From Dichotomocladium elegans (lineage: Eukaryota; Mucoromycota; Mucoromycetes; Mucorales; Lichtheimiaceae): 64,000 bases of DNA. Shown piece after piece: positions 12,066-24,017 of the stretch (the stretch's first letter is position 1; each line of letters begins with the position of its first letter). The DNA lies in contig JAIXMN010000004.1 in assembly GCA_025716815.1 (NCBI GenBank), forward strand, positions 1,178,001 to 1,242,000, written 5' to 3'. Under the pieces are notes generated by a model, which searched no databases, was not told the origin of the DNA, and worked only from the letters and a program-made list of their open reading frames with translations. The translations under genes and the position numbers were made by a program.

Positions 12066-15000
12066 ATGTTTCGACTATGCAACGCGCGAAGGGTTGCAGC
12101 AGCAGCAAGACCCGTAGTACGTCGGACGCTATCGAGCTCGTCTGTTTATCGAAAACGCGTGACGATCGGTACCTTTTCTGAAGTCTTTAAAGCAGCACCA
12201 ACAAAATCACCCTTACCAACAGCACAGAGCCCTACCCGCACACCCAAGAAGCGGCCACTGGAACCTCGTCTTCCCTACTCGGGATCGGTCGTGCTCGATG
12301 CAGTGAGGGAATTCACTCTCAAGTACCCGTCATGTGTGGTGCTAGTGCAAGTGGGCGATTTCTATGAAGTACGTCTGAGAGGATCTATTGCAATCCATAA
12401 TTGCGATTACTTCCTGTCGCGGACAAACTCCTTACTCTTTCTCCCTCCCCCCCCCAACATAGCTGTATGAATCGCACGCGTCGCAGTATGGACCACCACT
12501 GGATCTCAAGGTGACTAAAAAAGAAATGGCGAGCGGGGTTACGGTTGATTTTGCCGGGTTCCCGTCCCGCGTGCTCGACCGATACTTGGACATGCTGGTG
12601 AATCAGCTGGGTTGCAGGGTGGCGCTCTGCGAGCAGTACACCAAAGAAGGCGATTCGACGATTCGACGGCATATTACACGCGTGCTGACGCCCGGCACGG
12701 TCATTGAGGAGCGGTTCCTCGACGCACACTCGAACAATTACCTCCTGGCGGTGATGCCGCCCCAAGACCTCGACCATCCGCTCGGGCTGGCCTGGATCGA
12801 TGTATCCGTGGGCGAATTCAATATGCAACCCTCGCAGTTTGATCTCTTTAAGGACGATCTCGCACGCATACGCCCCCGTGAAGTCGTGATCCCCGAATCC
12901 TTTGCGACGAAAACCAAGCATCCGCTCATGCAGGTCCTCGCAGCGGACCCCAACATTTCCGTCAGTCACCAGCCAGACGACCTATTCAACAGCCATACCG
13001 GAAAGGACCGGCTGGCGGAAATGTTCCCTATCCTCCCAGACAGCGATCGACATCAGCATCAGAGGGCGGACGATGCGTTCTCAGATCCCGAACTGGCCGC
13101 CAGCATGGCCCTCCTTTCTTACATTGACAGCACCCATCCGGAGAACAAGCCCAAACTCCTCAGACCGACGCGGATGAACATCCATGATACCCTTCAGATC
13201 GATAGCGCAGCCATGGGATCACTAGAGCTCGTCAGAACAATCAGGGACGGCAAGCGGACTAACAGCTTGCTGGCCACCATCGACTATACCCAGACCCATG
13301 CCGGCTCTCGGCTGCTTGCAAGATGGCTCTCAGCGCCGCTGACGTCCCTAGCAGCCATTGAGAAGCGGCAGAACGTTGTCGAGTTTTTTGTCAACGAGGC
13401 GCATGTCCTTGACGCAGTACGGTATGCAATGCAGCAGAGTGCAGACGCACAGCGGGCACTGCAGCGTCTCGCGTTGCGCCGCGGTCAGCATATGGATCTG
13501 ATTGAGATCTGGTCGACGCTTAATGCGATCAAATCCGTCAAGACGCAGCTGCAGCTGCAGATTACGCCACCCCAGGAGATTGAGACACGGAAGCGAGGCA
13601 GAAAGGCTAAGCAGCCGCAGGAGCAGCCACCAGCTGCGCAATTGCACGAACAAGGTGGAGAAACAACGCTCGACAGTCAAAAGGCGGCCTTGAATGAGGC
13701 CGTCAAGGACATGATCGACATGCTGGACCCGCACGAGCAGCTTATTGATAAGATCGAAAAGGCCTTTGATTGCGAAAAGATCATTTCGGGAGATATCAAA
13801 GGAGCCGATTATGGCTATGTGCGACCCGAGTTCAACAAGGAGCTTTACAAGCTCCACCAGACGCTGGATAGTCTCTCGGAAGAGCGGAAGGAACTCGAGA
13901 CGAAACTCAAGGCCATCGGAGGAAATTCTGTCTCGCTCCTTGTCAATGCCGTCTATAGCCATATTGTCGAGATCAATGCCAGACAAGCATCGAAGCTCCT
14001 TGCGCACTACCCGCATGCGGTACTGATCAATCAGACAAAGAGCAAGCACCGATATGAACTGTCCGAGTGGACGGCGCTCTCGATGAACCTCCAGAACACA
14101 CATGCGCGAATCACCGAGCTCGAGAGTCAGGTGTGGGACAAGGTTGTTGGCCAGGTGCTCGAGCAGACGCTCCCGATCATCTCGTCGTCCATTGCGTTTG
14201 CACAGCTCGATGTCCTGTGCTCGTTTGCCTGGATGGCCAAGCGCTTCCATTATGTTCGACCCGAGATGACGGCCGATTCAGATCGTACCCTCTACATCGA
14301 GGGCGGCCGTCACCCGGTCGTGGAAGCCAACCTGGCGGCCAAGGGCCGGCCCTTCGTCAGGAATGATTGCCATCTGAGGGACGGAGCGAACAGCTGGCTG
14401 CTCACCGGCCCCAATATGGGTGGCAAGAGCACGTTCTTGCGCCAAAATGCAATCATTCTCCTGCTTGCCCATACGGGCTCCTTTGTCCCTGCACAGCGAG
14501 CCAAGATGGCGGTGGTGGACAGGGTCTTTAGCCGGGTAGGAGCGTCAGACAATCTCGCGGAGGACCAGTCGACCTTCATGGTCGAGATGAGCGAGACGGC
14601 CACGATTCTCCGGCATGCGACTTGCAAGTCCTTTGTGATTATGGATGAGGTTGGCCGCGGGACATCCACCTCGGACGGCCTTTCGCTTGCATTTGCCATT
14701 CTCGCCTATCTGCATCAGCATATCGGATGTCAAACACTGTTTGCGACGCATTACCACGAACTGGCAGACTGCATGTCGACCCAGGGTACCTTTGACGCTG
14801 TGAAATATTACAAGACGGACCTGCAGGAAGACAGTGAAGGCAGATTTTCGTTTATTCATCGCGTCCAGCCTGGTGTCTGTCGGCGATCGCATGGCATCAA
14901 AGTTGCACAGTTAGCTGGTGAGTTTGGTCTCGCTCTCTCTTTCTTTATGTGTGGGGCTTTTTTTTTTTGGCTGACACTATATATATATATATATAAAATA

Positions 15001-15087
15001 GGGTTGCCGGGGGAAGTACTGGATATGGCACGTGGTATGAGAAACCAGCTAGAATCGAGCGGGGTACGGAGAAAGGCGGATGGGTGA
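12066..15087 (+). CDS. MSH1: mitochondrial DNA mismatch-repair protein, MutS family
   Basis: MutS homologue for mitochondrial DNA maintenance. Exons are 12066-12368, 12463-14917 and 15002-15087, giving 947 residues, close to yeast Msh1 (959). The N-terminus (RRVAAAARPVVRRTLSSSS) looks like a mitochondrial presequence. The mismatch-reading Phe-x-Glu motif sits in VGDFYE (residues 99-101), right at the first exon border, followed by LYESHASQYGPPLDL. The C-terminal ATPase has Walker A GPNMGGKST (about residue 750), the MutS signature DEVGRGTSTSDG (about 829), then FATHYHEL. The ending LPGEVLDMARGM is typical of MutS C-termini. The second intron contains a T-run and a TA-run. The gene ends 110 bases from the convergent CSL gene. 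Confidence 0.93.
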
Positions 15088-15196
15088 GTGGGGGTGGGGT
15101 GGGGGGGGGGGTACGGCGAGCACGTTGTTCGTGCGTGTAGATGTAATTGTTTCGGTTACACATGATTTTATTGTAGTATGGACAAAGTAGATGGTA

Positions 15197-15707
15197 TCAA
15201 AAGACAAAAAATTGATTGGTGCTATAGACAACGCCGTCAGCATCACGCACAAGCAAGATGGGGATCTTGCGTGATGCTGTCTCGTCCACAATGACGGACG
15301 GGCTTTTGAGGAGCTGCTCAACAGGAGGGAGATGACATATTTTGGATGTAGGGGATGCAAAAGTCTCTAAACACTGGGTGTTACCGAGCCAGACCGATAA
15401 GCCATCGAGATGTATGCCCGAGAGGACAAGGAGGGTTTCTCGGTCATGGTCATCTTGACGCCGTGCAACGTGAGTGACTTCCGGAAACGGTGTGACGACC
15501 GCGTCTCCTGCATCGGGCTTCTTCCAGAAAGTGTACGTAGAGAATTCCGTGCCAACAATGGTCCAGATGGACCGGTCGTCCTTGGCCGTCGCGGAAGGTG
15601 CGGCGAGGACTCGGTCATTGATGCAGGTAAGATAGTGAAAGGGCCGGTCGGCGAGCTCGAGGGCGATGCGATGAAGCTGCGAGACCGGCTCGCTATCACC
15701 TTCTTTT

Positions 15708-15742
<35 letters not shown>

Positions 15743-17076
15743 TTTCCGCCGTCGGATCACCAACACGGGGCTTAGGAGACCTGTCCTGATACATTGGAGT
15801 ACTACCCGTTGGTTGTATCGGAGTACATGATTATTGTTGTTGATGTGATTGTCATCGACGATCCAGATGAGAAAGGGGTCCCAAGCGCCCGACCGGGCAG
15901 TGAATGCAAGTTCGGTTGATGTCGACTTTTCTGTGCTGACGCCGAGATATCGTGTTGACACTGTCTGAGAATGGACGCGGTTGAAGAGCGAGATGGTGGA
16001 GCCGTGATACACGTACACTGAGCAACTCGATAGGTTAGCTTTTGCGGAAAAGAAAGAAAGAAAAAAGATGGCCCATGGAACTTACGCTCGGGATACTTTG
16101 CGCTGTTTTGCTTCTTTTTGCTGGGTTTGCTGATGACCTTGATTGGTTTGCTTGAGAACTGACCGAGGCCGGGGATGTCAACCGCGACCGATAAACGCTT
16201 TCGCATCTCGCCAATGTGCAGTTGCTTCGAGACGCAAGTCAGGCAGTTACCGTTTCCTTCTGTGTAAAGAACCTCGGGACGCACAGGCCCCTGGCTTCCA
16301 CTGATCGAGACGCGGGCAATGCTTGGCTTGTTTTTCTCCGGGACATCGTTATCATGCCGTGCTCCAAACACAAATGTCGTTGGGGGCGGCGAAAGGTATC
16401 TGCGGCATCTATCCAATCAGAAGCCTGGGATTTTTCTCACGCTTGACAATCTATCTTACCTTTTTTCAGTCCCATAACTTTTTTGTGCTACTCGACCGCT
16501 CATAATCATGACCGTGTACTCCTGCCCCTTGTCAGACATTACAGTATCAGGGCTTATGGACGGCGGTGTCAGAGGCGGTGGTAGCAGCGGCAGCGGCAGG
16601 GGCGATGCCGGCGCTAGCTGAAATGACGACGGCGGCGGCGTCTTCTCGGGGGATGTGGGTGGCGAGAGCAAATCGGTCATCATCGCCATCATTTCACCCG
16701 TTGCGGGCTTTTCAAAGGGATGGGCGGCGTTGTCGTTTCCTGGAAGAGGCGCTGCGAGAAAGTCCTGAACATTAAACAGATCCCAACTACAGCTTGGGGG
16801 GATGCTCGCGTCACCCAAAGGCGTCGACAGTGGAAGTACAGAGGACGGAAGGTCCATCATCAGGTCGTCTTCATCTTCTCCGCCCACTCGCTTTTGCTGT
16901 GGGTGCTGGTATTGATGCTGGCCTTCAAAGCAATAATAATCATTCATCACCAGCATTGGATCTTGTAACAGCAACATCAGATCATTAAGGGGCATGTTTT
17001 GAAAGAGCTCCTCACTCATCCGGTCGTGCTTTGCATCGTACGAGGAGAGCGAGAACGAAGAGGTTTGGTCAATCAT
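15197..17076 (-). CDS. CSL (CBF1/RBP-J/Su(H)/LAG-1) family DNA-binding transcription factor
   Basis: Exons in transcription order are 17076-16460, 16399-16086 and 16017-15197, giving 583 residues. After about 190 acidic and proline-rich residues comes the Rel-like N-terminal domain with VAQKSYGTEKR, a DNA-contacting motif of CSL proteins. Next are VSKQLHIGEMRKRL and SKPIKVISKPSKKKQ, then the beta-trefoil domain with SLFNRVHSQTVSTRYL and GAWDPFLIWIVDD. The C-terminal Ig-like domain ends with LVRDADGVVYSTNQF. The predicted reading is a nuclear factor binding GTGGGAA-type sites; Notch is absent from fungi, where CSL proteins act in cell adhesion, stress and cell-cycle control. A polyglutamine run of about 11 (CAG codons, near 15708-15740) sits inside the trefoil domain. 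The 3' border of the first intron was chosen so that the joined protein reads EKRYLSPPP, matching animal KRFFCPPP. Confidence 0.92.
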
Positions 17077-17363
17077 TATGTGTGTGGAGAGGAGAAGAAT
17101 GGAAGAAAGAGCTGGTCCAATGGTCGCATGCAGACATAAATGGGAGGGGTGGGGTGACACAGAATCAAGCACCCCACACAAAGGGCGGAGAGTGCGGGGG
17201 ATGACCCAAAAAAAAGAAGGAAGAGAACAACGTCCTTTTTTTTTAATTATTGATCTGTTCTGAAGGAAAGGCAAAGTGATGGGATAGGATGGAATGAGAA
17301 GACAGCAGCAGCCCGTGGTAGGCACAAGCGATGTGTTCGAAGGCTCAGTTGTTCTTTAATATT

Positions 17364-18356
17364 CTAGGCAAACTAAACAAAAAAAAAACCGAAGTTTCCT
17401 TTTAGGGAAGGACGGATAGATAACGCAAGAAGAAAATCATACCTGAGCCAAGTAACTCTCAGCGACTGTTCTTGCACGAGTATTGACGCTTAGTTTCATT
17501 TCCGAGATTTCCTTATCGACCTCTTCCATGAAGTGCACAATGAAATCCACAAGCTTATGCTTATACATTTGCTCCGTGTGCGTGTTGGTGATTAAAAACG
17601 AGATATCGTAGCCCTGCAGCGAACCATGCTCGTTATTATGAATCCCCCCCTACACCACCATACTATTTTCTCGCTCTTTTGTTAGTCGACGTACATCCAC
17701 AGGCTTTCGGCGCAGAATCACAAAATTCTCCGCACGCATCATCATAAAGCGCGAAAACTTGTGGCAAAGGATGCGTTCGAGATCATCGGCCTGCTTCACC
17801 TTGATGCTAACACGGACGGAATTCACGGACGGTTCGATAAATACTTTCTCATTCTCATTTCGGCTGATCGTCAGTGAGTTCAATAAAACCTCTTTGGACT
17901 TGCTATAAGAAGGGTCATGGAAGAGTTGAGTGACGAGTGACGAGCGGGAATGAGTTGCTGTTGCTGTTGCTGTTGCTGCTACTATTTGCATTGGACTCCC
18001 CTTTGTCCAACCCCATGGTTTGACCAGAAGAGGGATGAGGCGTGAAAAAAAAGGACAGTGTTACTTACCCAGACTCAATTTCAGGTGTATTATGTCGTTC
18101 GGCAATCTGAGATGAAAAGTTGTCGAGGCACAATGCGGCGGTGAGCGTGGAGCGCACGGCGGTGAGGTACGGACGGAGGGTGTTTGACTAGAGTGTTCAA
18201 TGATGAAGCAATTGGAGTGAACACGCGTAAGAAGGTCGGAATTACAAACGTAGAGGAGATGGGCATGCTCTGTGCCAATGGCTCAAGCCATGCGGACATG
18301 CGGCTTTGTACTGAAGAGGGAATGGACGAGGGGATGAAAGCAAACACACCTACCAT
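17364..18356 (-). CDS. ARPC4: Arp2/3 complex 20-kDa subunit (ARPC4)
   Basis: Structural core subunit of the Arp2/3 actin-nucleating complex. Exons in transcription order are 18356-18354 (the ATG alone), 18187-18069, 17902-17695, 17613-17443 and 17372-17364, giving 169 residues against 168 in animals. Conserved runs are [91 protein letters not shown] and [15 protein letters not shown]. The start codon is split from the rest of the gene by a 166-base intron, and the last exon is nine bases long and contributes only Phe-Ala-stop. CSL lies 288 bases further along the same strand. The start is divergent from the secreted-protein gene at 18691, leaving a shared 334-base upstream region. Confidence 0.93.
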
Positions 18357-18690
18357 GCTTGGATCGTTATCACTGTCGGAAGTCAAGGCAGGACGGGTTG
18401 CGGAGGGGGGTTTGCGAAGACAGGTTCCCGGCTGAGTTTGGAATATGGGTGGGATGCGAAAACCATAGGAAAGTTTAGTTTTTTTGCCCTAAGCTGTCAA
18501 GGTTAATCAAAGGGGCGGGAATTTTTTTCTGACAGGTTGTTTCGAAGTCGCCCGTACTTAGTCTACAAAAAAATCCAGCATTCCCAAAGAGACCCCCGAA
18601 TGCTTAAATACCTCGGACTCTCCCTCCTCCTCCCGGGAAGGGTTTAAGTAGGATTACTGCTTATTTCCATTTAAAGCTTTTTATACCACC

Positions 18691-19224
18691 ATGCGCTTTA
18701 TCCTCCTTGCAGTTAGCGCAGCTGTTTTGGTGGCCGTCCAGTCCCAGCCTATAATCGAGACCCGGCCCGAGCCTTCAAAGAGTGCCTCGGTCTCCGGCCA
18801 AGCTTCCGTCTCAGGCTCGTCTGGCATCTACAGAGCTTTTACCGCACCTTCCGCATCAAAGGGCTATCATAACGGTGGGTATTTTGATTTCGGCGAAGCC
18901 TCCTCCATGACCTCGATCCCGGCCATGAGCGTCTCCGCCTCTGCTTCGGCCCATGGTATGGCGGCCGCGGCCGCTTCTGCTTTCCCGGTCGTGGTTATTT
19001 CCGGCTCTGCCCATCCCTCCGCCGCCACTCCATCAGCATCGCCACGCTCGTCTTCTCCCGCCTCGGCCTCCTCGGTTCATCACCACAGCCGTGCTTCCAG
19101 GTCTGCCTCTGCCACGCATCATCCGGTTTCGTCGCATCGTGCTTCTTCTGCTATGAATCGCTCGGTTAGTCCTGGAGCGCATCCACCGAGCGCTTCGGCT
19201 TTTGTCGCCGTCTATAACAACTAG
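18691..19224 (+). CDS. small secreted Ser/Ala-rich protein, unknown function
   Basis: A single-exon frame of 177 residues. The N-terminus MRFILLAVSAAVLVAVQSQP is a clear signal peptide with a likely cleavage after the AVQS segment. The rest is low-complexity, mostly Ser, Ala, Pro and His (for example SASASAHGMAAAAASAF), and would be expected to be heavily O-mannosylated, like cell-wall or extracellular fungal proteins. The C-terminus FVAVYNN is only weakly hydrophobic, so a GPI anchor is not supported. Upstream there is a TTTATA element just before the ATG and pyrimidine-rich DNA. No family is recognised. ARPC4 is divergently transcribed. Confidence 0.75.
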   Translation: MRFILLAVSAAVLVAVQSQPIIETRPEPSKSASVSGQASVSGSSGIYRAFTAPSASKGYHNGGYFDFGEASSMTSIPAMSVSASASAHGMAAAAASAFPVVVISGSAHPSAATPSASPRSSSPASASSVHHHSRASRSASATHHPVSSHRASSAMNRSVSPGAHPPSASAFVAVYNN

Positions 19225-19713
19225 ACAAAAAAGCCGTTTCCCGCGCCGTCCTCCCCTTATTCTTGATACCCCCATCTTGCTTTTCTTTTCTAAATTTATA
19301 TCCCTTGTCACGTCTCCACGTTGCAAAAGAGGAATAAAAGCCAAGCAATAATAAACGATTTCAAATGGTTTATATTCATCGAAGAGAAAGCCCATGATAG
19401 GCACAAAAATAACTAAAAAAAAAGTCAAACGGCAACTATATCCTGGCAAAAAGATCTCCAATGGGATACGGTGCACTCTCATCCAGTAAGCGTGAGAACA
19501 AAAGTGTACGGTCATTTCTGATCAAAAGCATTGCTCTGTCGAACAAACCGAGACAAAAAAAAAAAGAAAAAGTTAGTCGCATATCGGGTGACATGCTCTT
19601 TGCAAATCAACCTTCGTGAGCACCCTTTCGTTGGATCCACTAGTCCAAGATGGCTGGACACCAGCCTTGTAGTATCCGACACTAACGTACATGTATGGTG
19701 AATGCAACGTTTG

Positions 19714-20239
19714 TCACGAGCAGATGAACTTACGGATCGGAAAATCCATCATGGTTCCCTCTATTCGGCGCACAAAGGCCTGATGCACAAGTGCTGTGTC
19801 AGTCGACATGGCCATTGGAAGAATTTGTTTCTCCTTCAGCTGTCGTGAATGTTTTCTTTCAAAAAAAAAAAAATTGTTGAAATGGCCGATTTTTTTTTTT
19901 TCTGTTAACACCGCTTCACGTACTGAATACTTGAGAGATCTTCAATGGCTTGAGGGGTACTACAAATCCCATATTATCAATGCGCCGGATGGACATATTA
20001 TGTCATGAAAGAAAAACATACAAATCGTACGAATAAACAAACAGTGCGACACAAGCCCATACGCTCGTAAAAACAGAACTCAGTCTGATTTCAGAGAAGC
20101 CTGCGTTCGGGACATAGGCTTCACAGCAAAAGTCCTGCACGCTTCCACAAGACATGCGTCGGTGACGATTTCGGTAGCATTCCGACTCTTCCGAGTCTTC
20201 ATCTCGGCTCCGCTTTCGTGTTGGCGTTAGGACAAGCAT
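19714..20239 (-). CDS. hypothetical protein, uncertain gene model
   Basis: Three exons can be chained with correct phase: 20239-20031, 19959-19924 and 19855-19734. The last may continue to a stop at 19714 or splice further at a good GTAAGT donor. The start MLVLTPTRKRSRDEDSEESE is acidic/basic and nuclear-looking. A cysteine-containing part (MSCGSVQDFCCEAYVPNAGF) and a hydrophobic stretch follow, then TPQAIEDLSSIQKHSRQ and a segment with ALVHQAFVRRIEG. No family is recognised. Support comes from phase-consistent splicing and an A-rich context before the ATG. The 3' end is unresolved. Confidence 0.35.
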
Positions 20240-21101
20240 TTTTTTTAGATGGATGGATGTGTATGTGTATAGGAAGAAAAAAAGAGGGGGGGGAAGGGAA
20301 AAACGCTGCTTCTAGCAAGCTATAGTTTTTCTCATGATACACGTGTCGGTGTCCCTTCTCGAGGAGGTGATCGTCTCTCCCATGTGTTGATGCTTTCTGC
20401 AATGTTTCGCACAGACCATCACGCGATAGGGATCATTCGATCACCCTCAATTCCCAAACCATCCGAATATAACGCGTCAGCCGTAGACATGGGCACACAC
20501 GTACACTAGCGGGCGAGGAATCAAGTTTCCCAATGCACGTCGGCCTGGGCCGGATCACTTGGATCGAGCAATTCTCTAAGAACAATAGGATTAAGGAGAC
20601 CCCAGCATCGTCATTGTCATCGGAACTCGAGCCATTCGAGGACCACAAGCATCGTTCTTCAGCAAACCTCCCCCCCCCTCCATGAACAACGTTGGAGCAC
20701 CCGTTATGGAGATTGCATGTCATCCTTGTGGTTTTAAGGCTACCCAACATAGGCCACTTCATCCTCATCCCATGACATTCTCATTTCAATGTATGGTCTA
20801 CGCCCGAGTATACAAATGCAAGTACTTGCACACATATGCCATCACAAGGAACACGAAAGGATCTCTCCCAAAGCCTGTGTCACCCAGCCATCCTTTGTTT
20901 GGTGTATAAGGAACCGTATTCTTGATCTATAATTTGTATAAATACTCTGTTTGAAGACTGTAAATTAAGATTTGTCCTAAATAGCAGCAGTTAGATAAAT
21001 GAAGCACGATGCGGGCATGATTCACACTCACATAGACATATGATCTCTCTTGCGCAGCTTGATATATGTATACTGGTATTGCACGGTGGAAAAGCTGGTC
21101 C
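20240..21101. other. intergenic, nothing firm
   Basis: A minus-strand frame beginning at 20768 contains an acidic run (NGSSSDDNDDAG) that could be an exon, but neighbouring splice partners were not found. A GGATGG-like repeat and a purine-rich tract sit near 20250-20300. Confidence 0.4.
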
Positions 21102-23707
21102 CTATCGCCCGTAGTTGACACGTTTCGCCATGTCCTTCTCGATCGCTCCAATGGCTTGCGACACTTTCTGGAACAAATGCTCGCTTCCGATGAGATCATA
21201 CAGGCCCGATTTCTTAAACATCATCATCGGTCGCTCTCGCAGACGAACAAAAAAGACCATGACATTGCGAGCATGATATGCCTCGACAATCTCGTACATG
21301 ATCTGAACCGCACTGCATGGATGGATGACGCGTAAGTAGAGATCATATGCTCACAGGATTTTTATCGGACCCCGTTTACCTAGCATCAATATCGGGCATA
21401 TTGTCGACATCAAAGATGGTATACGACATCTGATTGAGCCGGGGATGCTCGGACGGGTGCGTTGACATATCACCATAATGCTCAAGTCGCCGTAATCGAT
21501 CCTTCAGTTGACCTTAAAACAAAGGAGTAGAAGAGGCTCTGGCGTATCAGTCAAAAGGCATTCATACACAAAAGAGCAATTTGAGCTTTTACCTGTATTG
21601 GCAAAGAAGAGGGGTTCTTCGATACGGACAATGAACACGTCTTCCAAATGCTCGACCTCTTCGGGATCATCGTGGATGGCCCTGAATTTGTCGGAACTGC
21701 CCTTCACTCGCCCCTATAGACACACACATGGTCCCCACCATCCCGGTTGCCATTGTTACTACTTTATTTGCTAGGGCCAGCGATGCCCTCAATCCTCTTG
21801 ACACCCGACATACCATGATGGAGATGCGCGGATAGCTTGTTTCCTTGATCGTCAGAAGCAATGAGAGTGTTATGGCAACGAGCGTTCCAAACTCCAGAGA
21901 GATAATAACAGTTCCGAAAAAGGTCACCAGTAATAAGCTTAAATCTCGCCATGCGCCAATTTTGAAGATAAAGTGCAGATCTTCTGGAAGCTCACTGAGC
22001 AGTGATAGGACAGCCACAAAGATAATACTTGACAAGACTGCTTTTGGAAGATAATAAAAGGATGGGAGTAAGAAGAAAATCGCAATGAGCGCGAGGACGC
22101 CCGTGATCAGTCCCGCCATTTGAGTGCGTGCGCCTGCTCGGTCATTGATTTTGCTGCGGGCAACCTACGTGCATTCGCGCGCATTTATGCATATTGGATT
22201 TAGATTTGGCATCTGTTCTGGGATTGCATGAATAAAAACGTGGTGCCTCCTTACCGATCCATATGCAGGAATGCCCTGGAATAAACCAGACACGATATTG
22301 GCCACTCCAAGGGCGACCAGTTCACGGTTGGCACTCACCGTGTAATTGTGTCTGCTAGAGTACGTCTTCGCAATCACCACGGATTCCACGAAGCCAATGA
22401 CGGCGATCATGGCAGAAGTCACCAGTAGATCCTTGAGGAGCTTATTTTCCGGAAAAGCAGGGATAGATGGCAGTGGGAGGCCGCTTGTTTCAATTTTACC
22501 CAGGATAGCCAGGCCTTGTTCATCCCAGCTGTAATAGGATGTCAGCAAAGTCGACACAATCACGACCATGAGCACCTCCGGGAGCAGCGCAAGCTTGGGA
22601 ACTCTCGACTTAATCACGCGCACCATCAGCAAGCATAAAACAGACACGCACGAGACCCATGTTGTGAGCGGGTGGGCCTCGCCCACGTGTCTAATGATGA
22701 AAACAAGTCGATCGATGCTCGACGATGCCTCTGTGATCCCCGACTCTTCACTCAGCTCTACAAGTCCGAGCAGAATGATGCTCTGCTGGAGCGTGACCAC
22801 AATCGCCACACCGGTAATGAACCCGCGCAGCAGCGCTCGGCTCATGAGGCTATCCAGAAACCCTAGTCGCACAATTCCAAGGATAAATGTAAATATTCCC
22901 ACGAACAGAGTCATCAGACAAGCCCAAGCGAGCGGCTCAATGTGTCCGCCTCGTTGCTGCTGCTGAGCAATTGAGGACCCGACCAGCAAAGAAAGGGTCG
23001 CTTCAGGTCCCACGCTGATTTGCCTACGAGAGATATTTTTATCCAGAATCCATTCCCTCCGCCAATGCCCCTGCCCTCCCCCCCTTTTCTACCTCGACAT
23101 GCCAAAAATCGCATATGTAATGGCCGGAAAGACAATGGCATAGAGACCATGGATGGCTTCCAGTTTACATAGTGCTGTGGCATACGAAAGCCCTTGAGGA
23201 ACAAGCAAACAGGACAGTGTGAGGCCGGCAATGAGGTCACCCATAAATAATTGGGAATTGTAGTGTGGCAACCACTGCAGAATAGGCAGGTAATACTTTG
23301 ACCGGACTTTGAAAATACCCCAAGCGTCCGTGGGCGTATGGTCATTATTGATCCGGGCAGATGGGACTAGCTCCGTATGAGTGATGATGATATTGTATGC
23401 AGAATCGTCAAGTGAACTCACTGGGAGATGCAGTCATGTACCGAGGGGATTCCTCAGACGTTTGAAGCAGGTAGCGCGTCTCTTCTGCACTACTGCCGCT
23501 ACCAGTCGTGGCGTTTCGGGGGTGGGTCCTATCAGGGAACGATCTGCGATGGCGATCGCTTCCATCGCTGTCACTGCTATACAAGATCTCGATTGTATGA
23601 GCATCTTTCTGTAGTAGTCAGTGACAGGTACAACCGCGTCCAGAAATAAAGGGGGAAAGGCCCTGCTTATTACCTTTGTTGATAGGTTTGTTTTGGTTCT
23701 CGCTCAT
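21102..23707 (-). CDS. SulP/SLC26 family anion (sulfate) transporter with STAS domain
   Basis: Multi-pass plasma-membrane anion transporter, most likely a sulfate permease. I chain eight exons in transcription order: 23707-23674, 23604-23422, 23366-23093, 23023-22255, 22164-21814, 21713-21593, 21512-21380 and 21312-21102. They give 691 residues with consistent phases. The N-terminal 100 residues are polar and Ser-rich. The SulP core starts with DAWGIFKVRSKYYLPIL and GDLIAGLTLSCLLVPQGLSY, then SVGPEATLSLLVGSS and many hydrophobic helices. Gate-region landmarks are GFVESVVIAKTYSSRHNY, ELVALGVANIVSGLFQGIPA and RSKINDRAGARTQMAGLITG. The C-terminal STAS domain includes VFIVRIEEPLFFANTG and DIDASAVQIMYEIVEAYHAR. 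The first exon encodes just 11 residues; it was chosen because its phase joins the acidic second exon. Substrate specificity cannot be read from the sequence. Confidence 0.9.
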
Positions 23708-23986
23708 TGCAAGCAGCGTGAAAACCGTTTAAGGCGAAAACGGAGAGGGAGAAAAGGAAGGGGGGTCCGATATCGAAACAGATCAGGGAAAGAAAAAAAA
23801 AACTCCCTTCCCTGAATGCTTTGATTTCTAAGATGTTTCTTTTTTATCCTCCGTGGAAAATAGCTCTTGTTATGGATCCTTATTTTTTGAAGGCACGCCG
23901 TTTCCTTGCATGAATTGAAACGCTTACCATTATACATTATCACTTTCTTATTCTATCGGAACATTCGGTATGCGTATATGTATGCG

Positions 23987-24017
<31 letters not shown>

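Noticed and set aside
12385..12969. 194-codon minus-strand frame
   Set aside because: Antisense shadow of the MSH1 first intron and mismatch-binding domain.
13348..14250. 300-codon open frame on the minus strand inside MSH1
   Set aside because: It is antisense to the MutS core and ATPase-proximal region; the + strand encodes clear MutS motifs, and the antisense product has no recognisable domain.
16400..16410. Earlier AG acceptor in CSL intron 1 (giving an extra Cys-Arg)
   Set aside because: In frame, but the acceptor ten bases or so further on gives a better fit to the conserved KR-x-x-x-PPP region.
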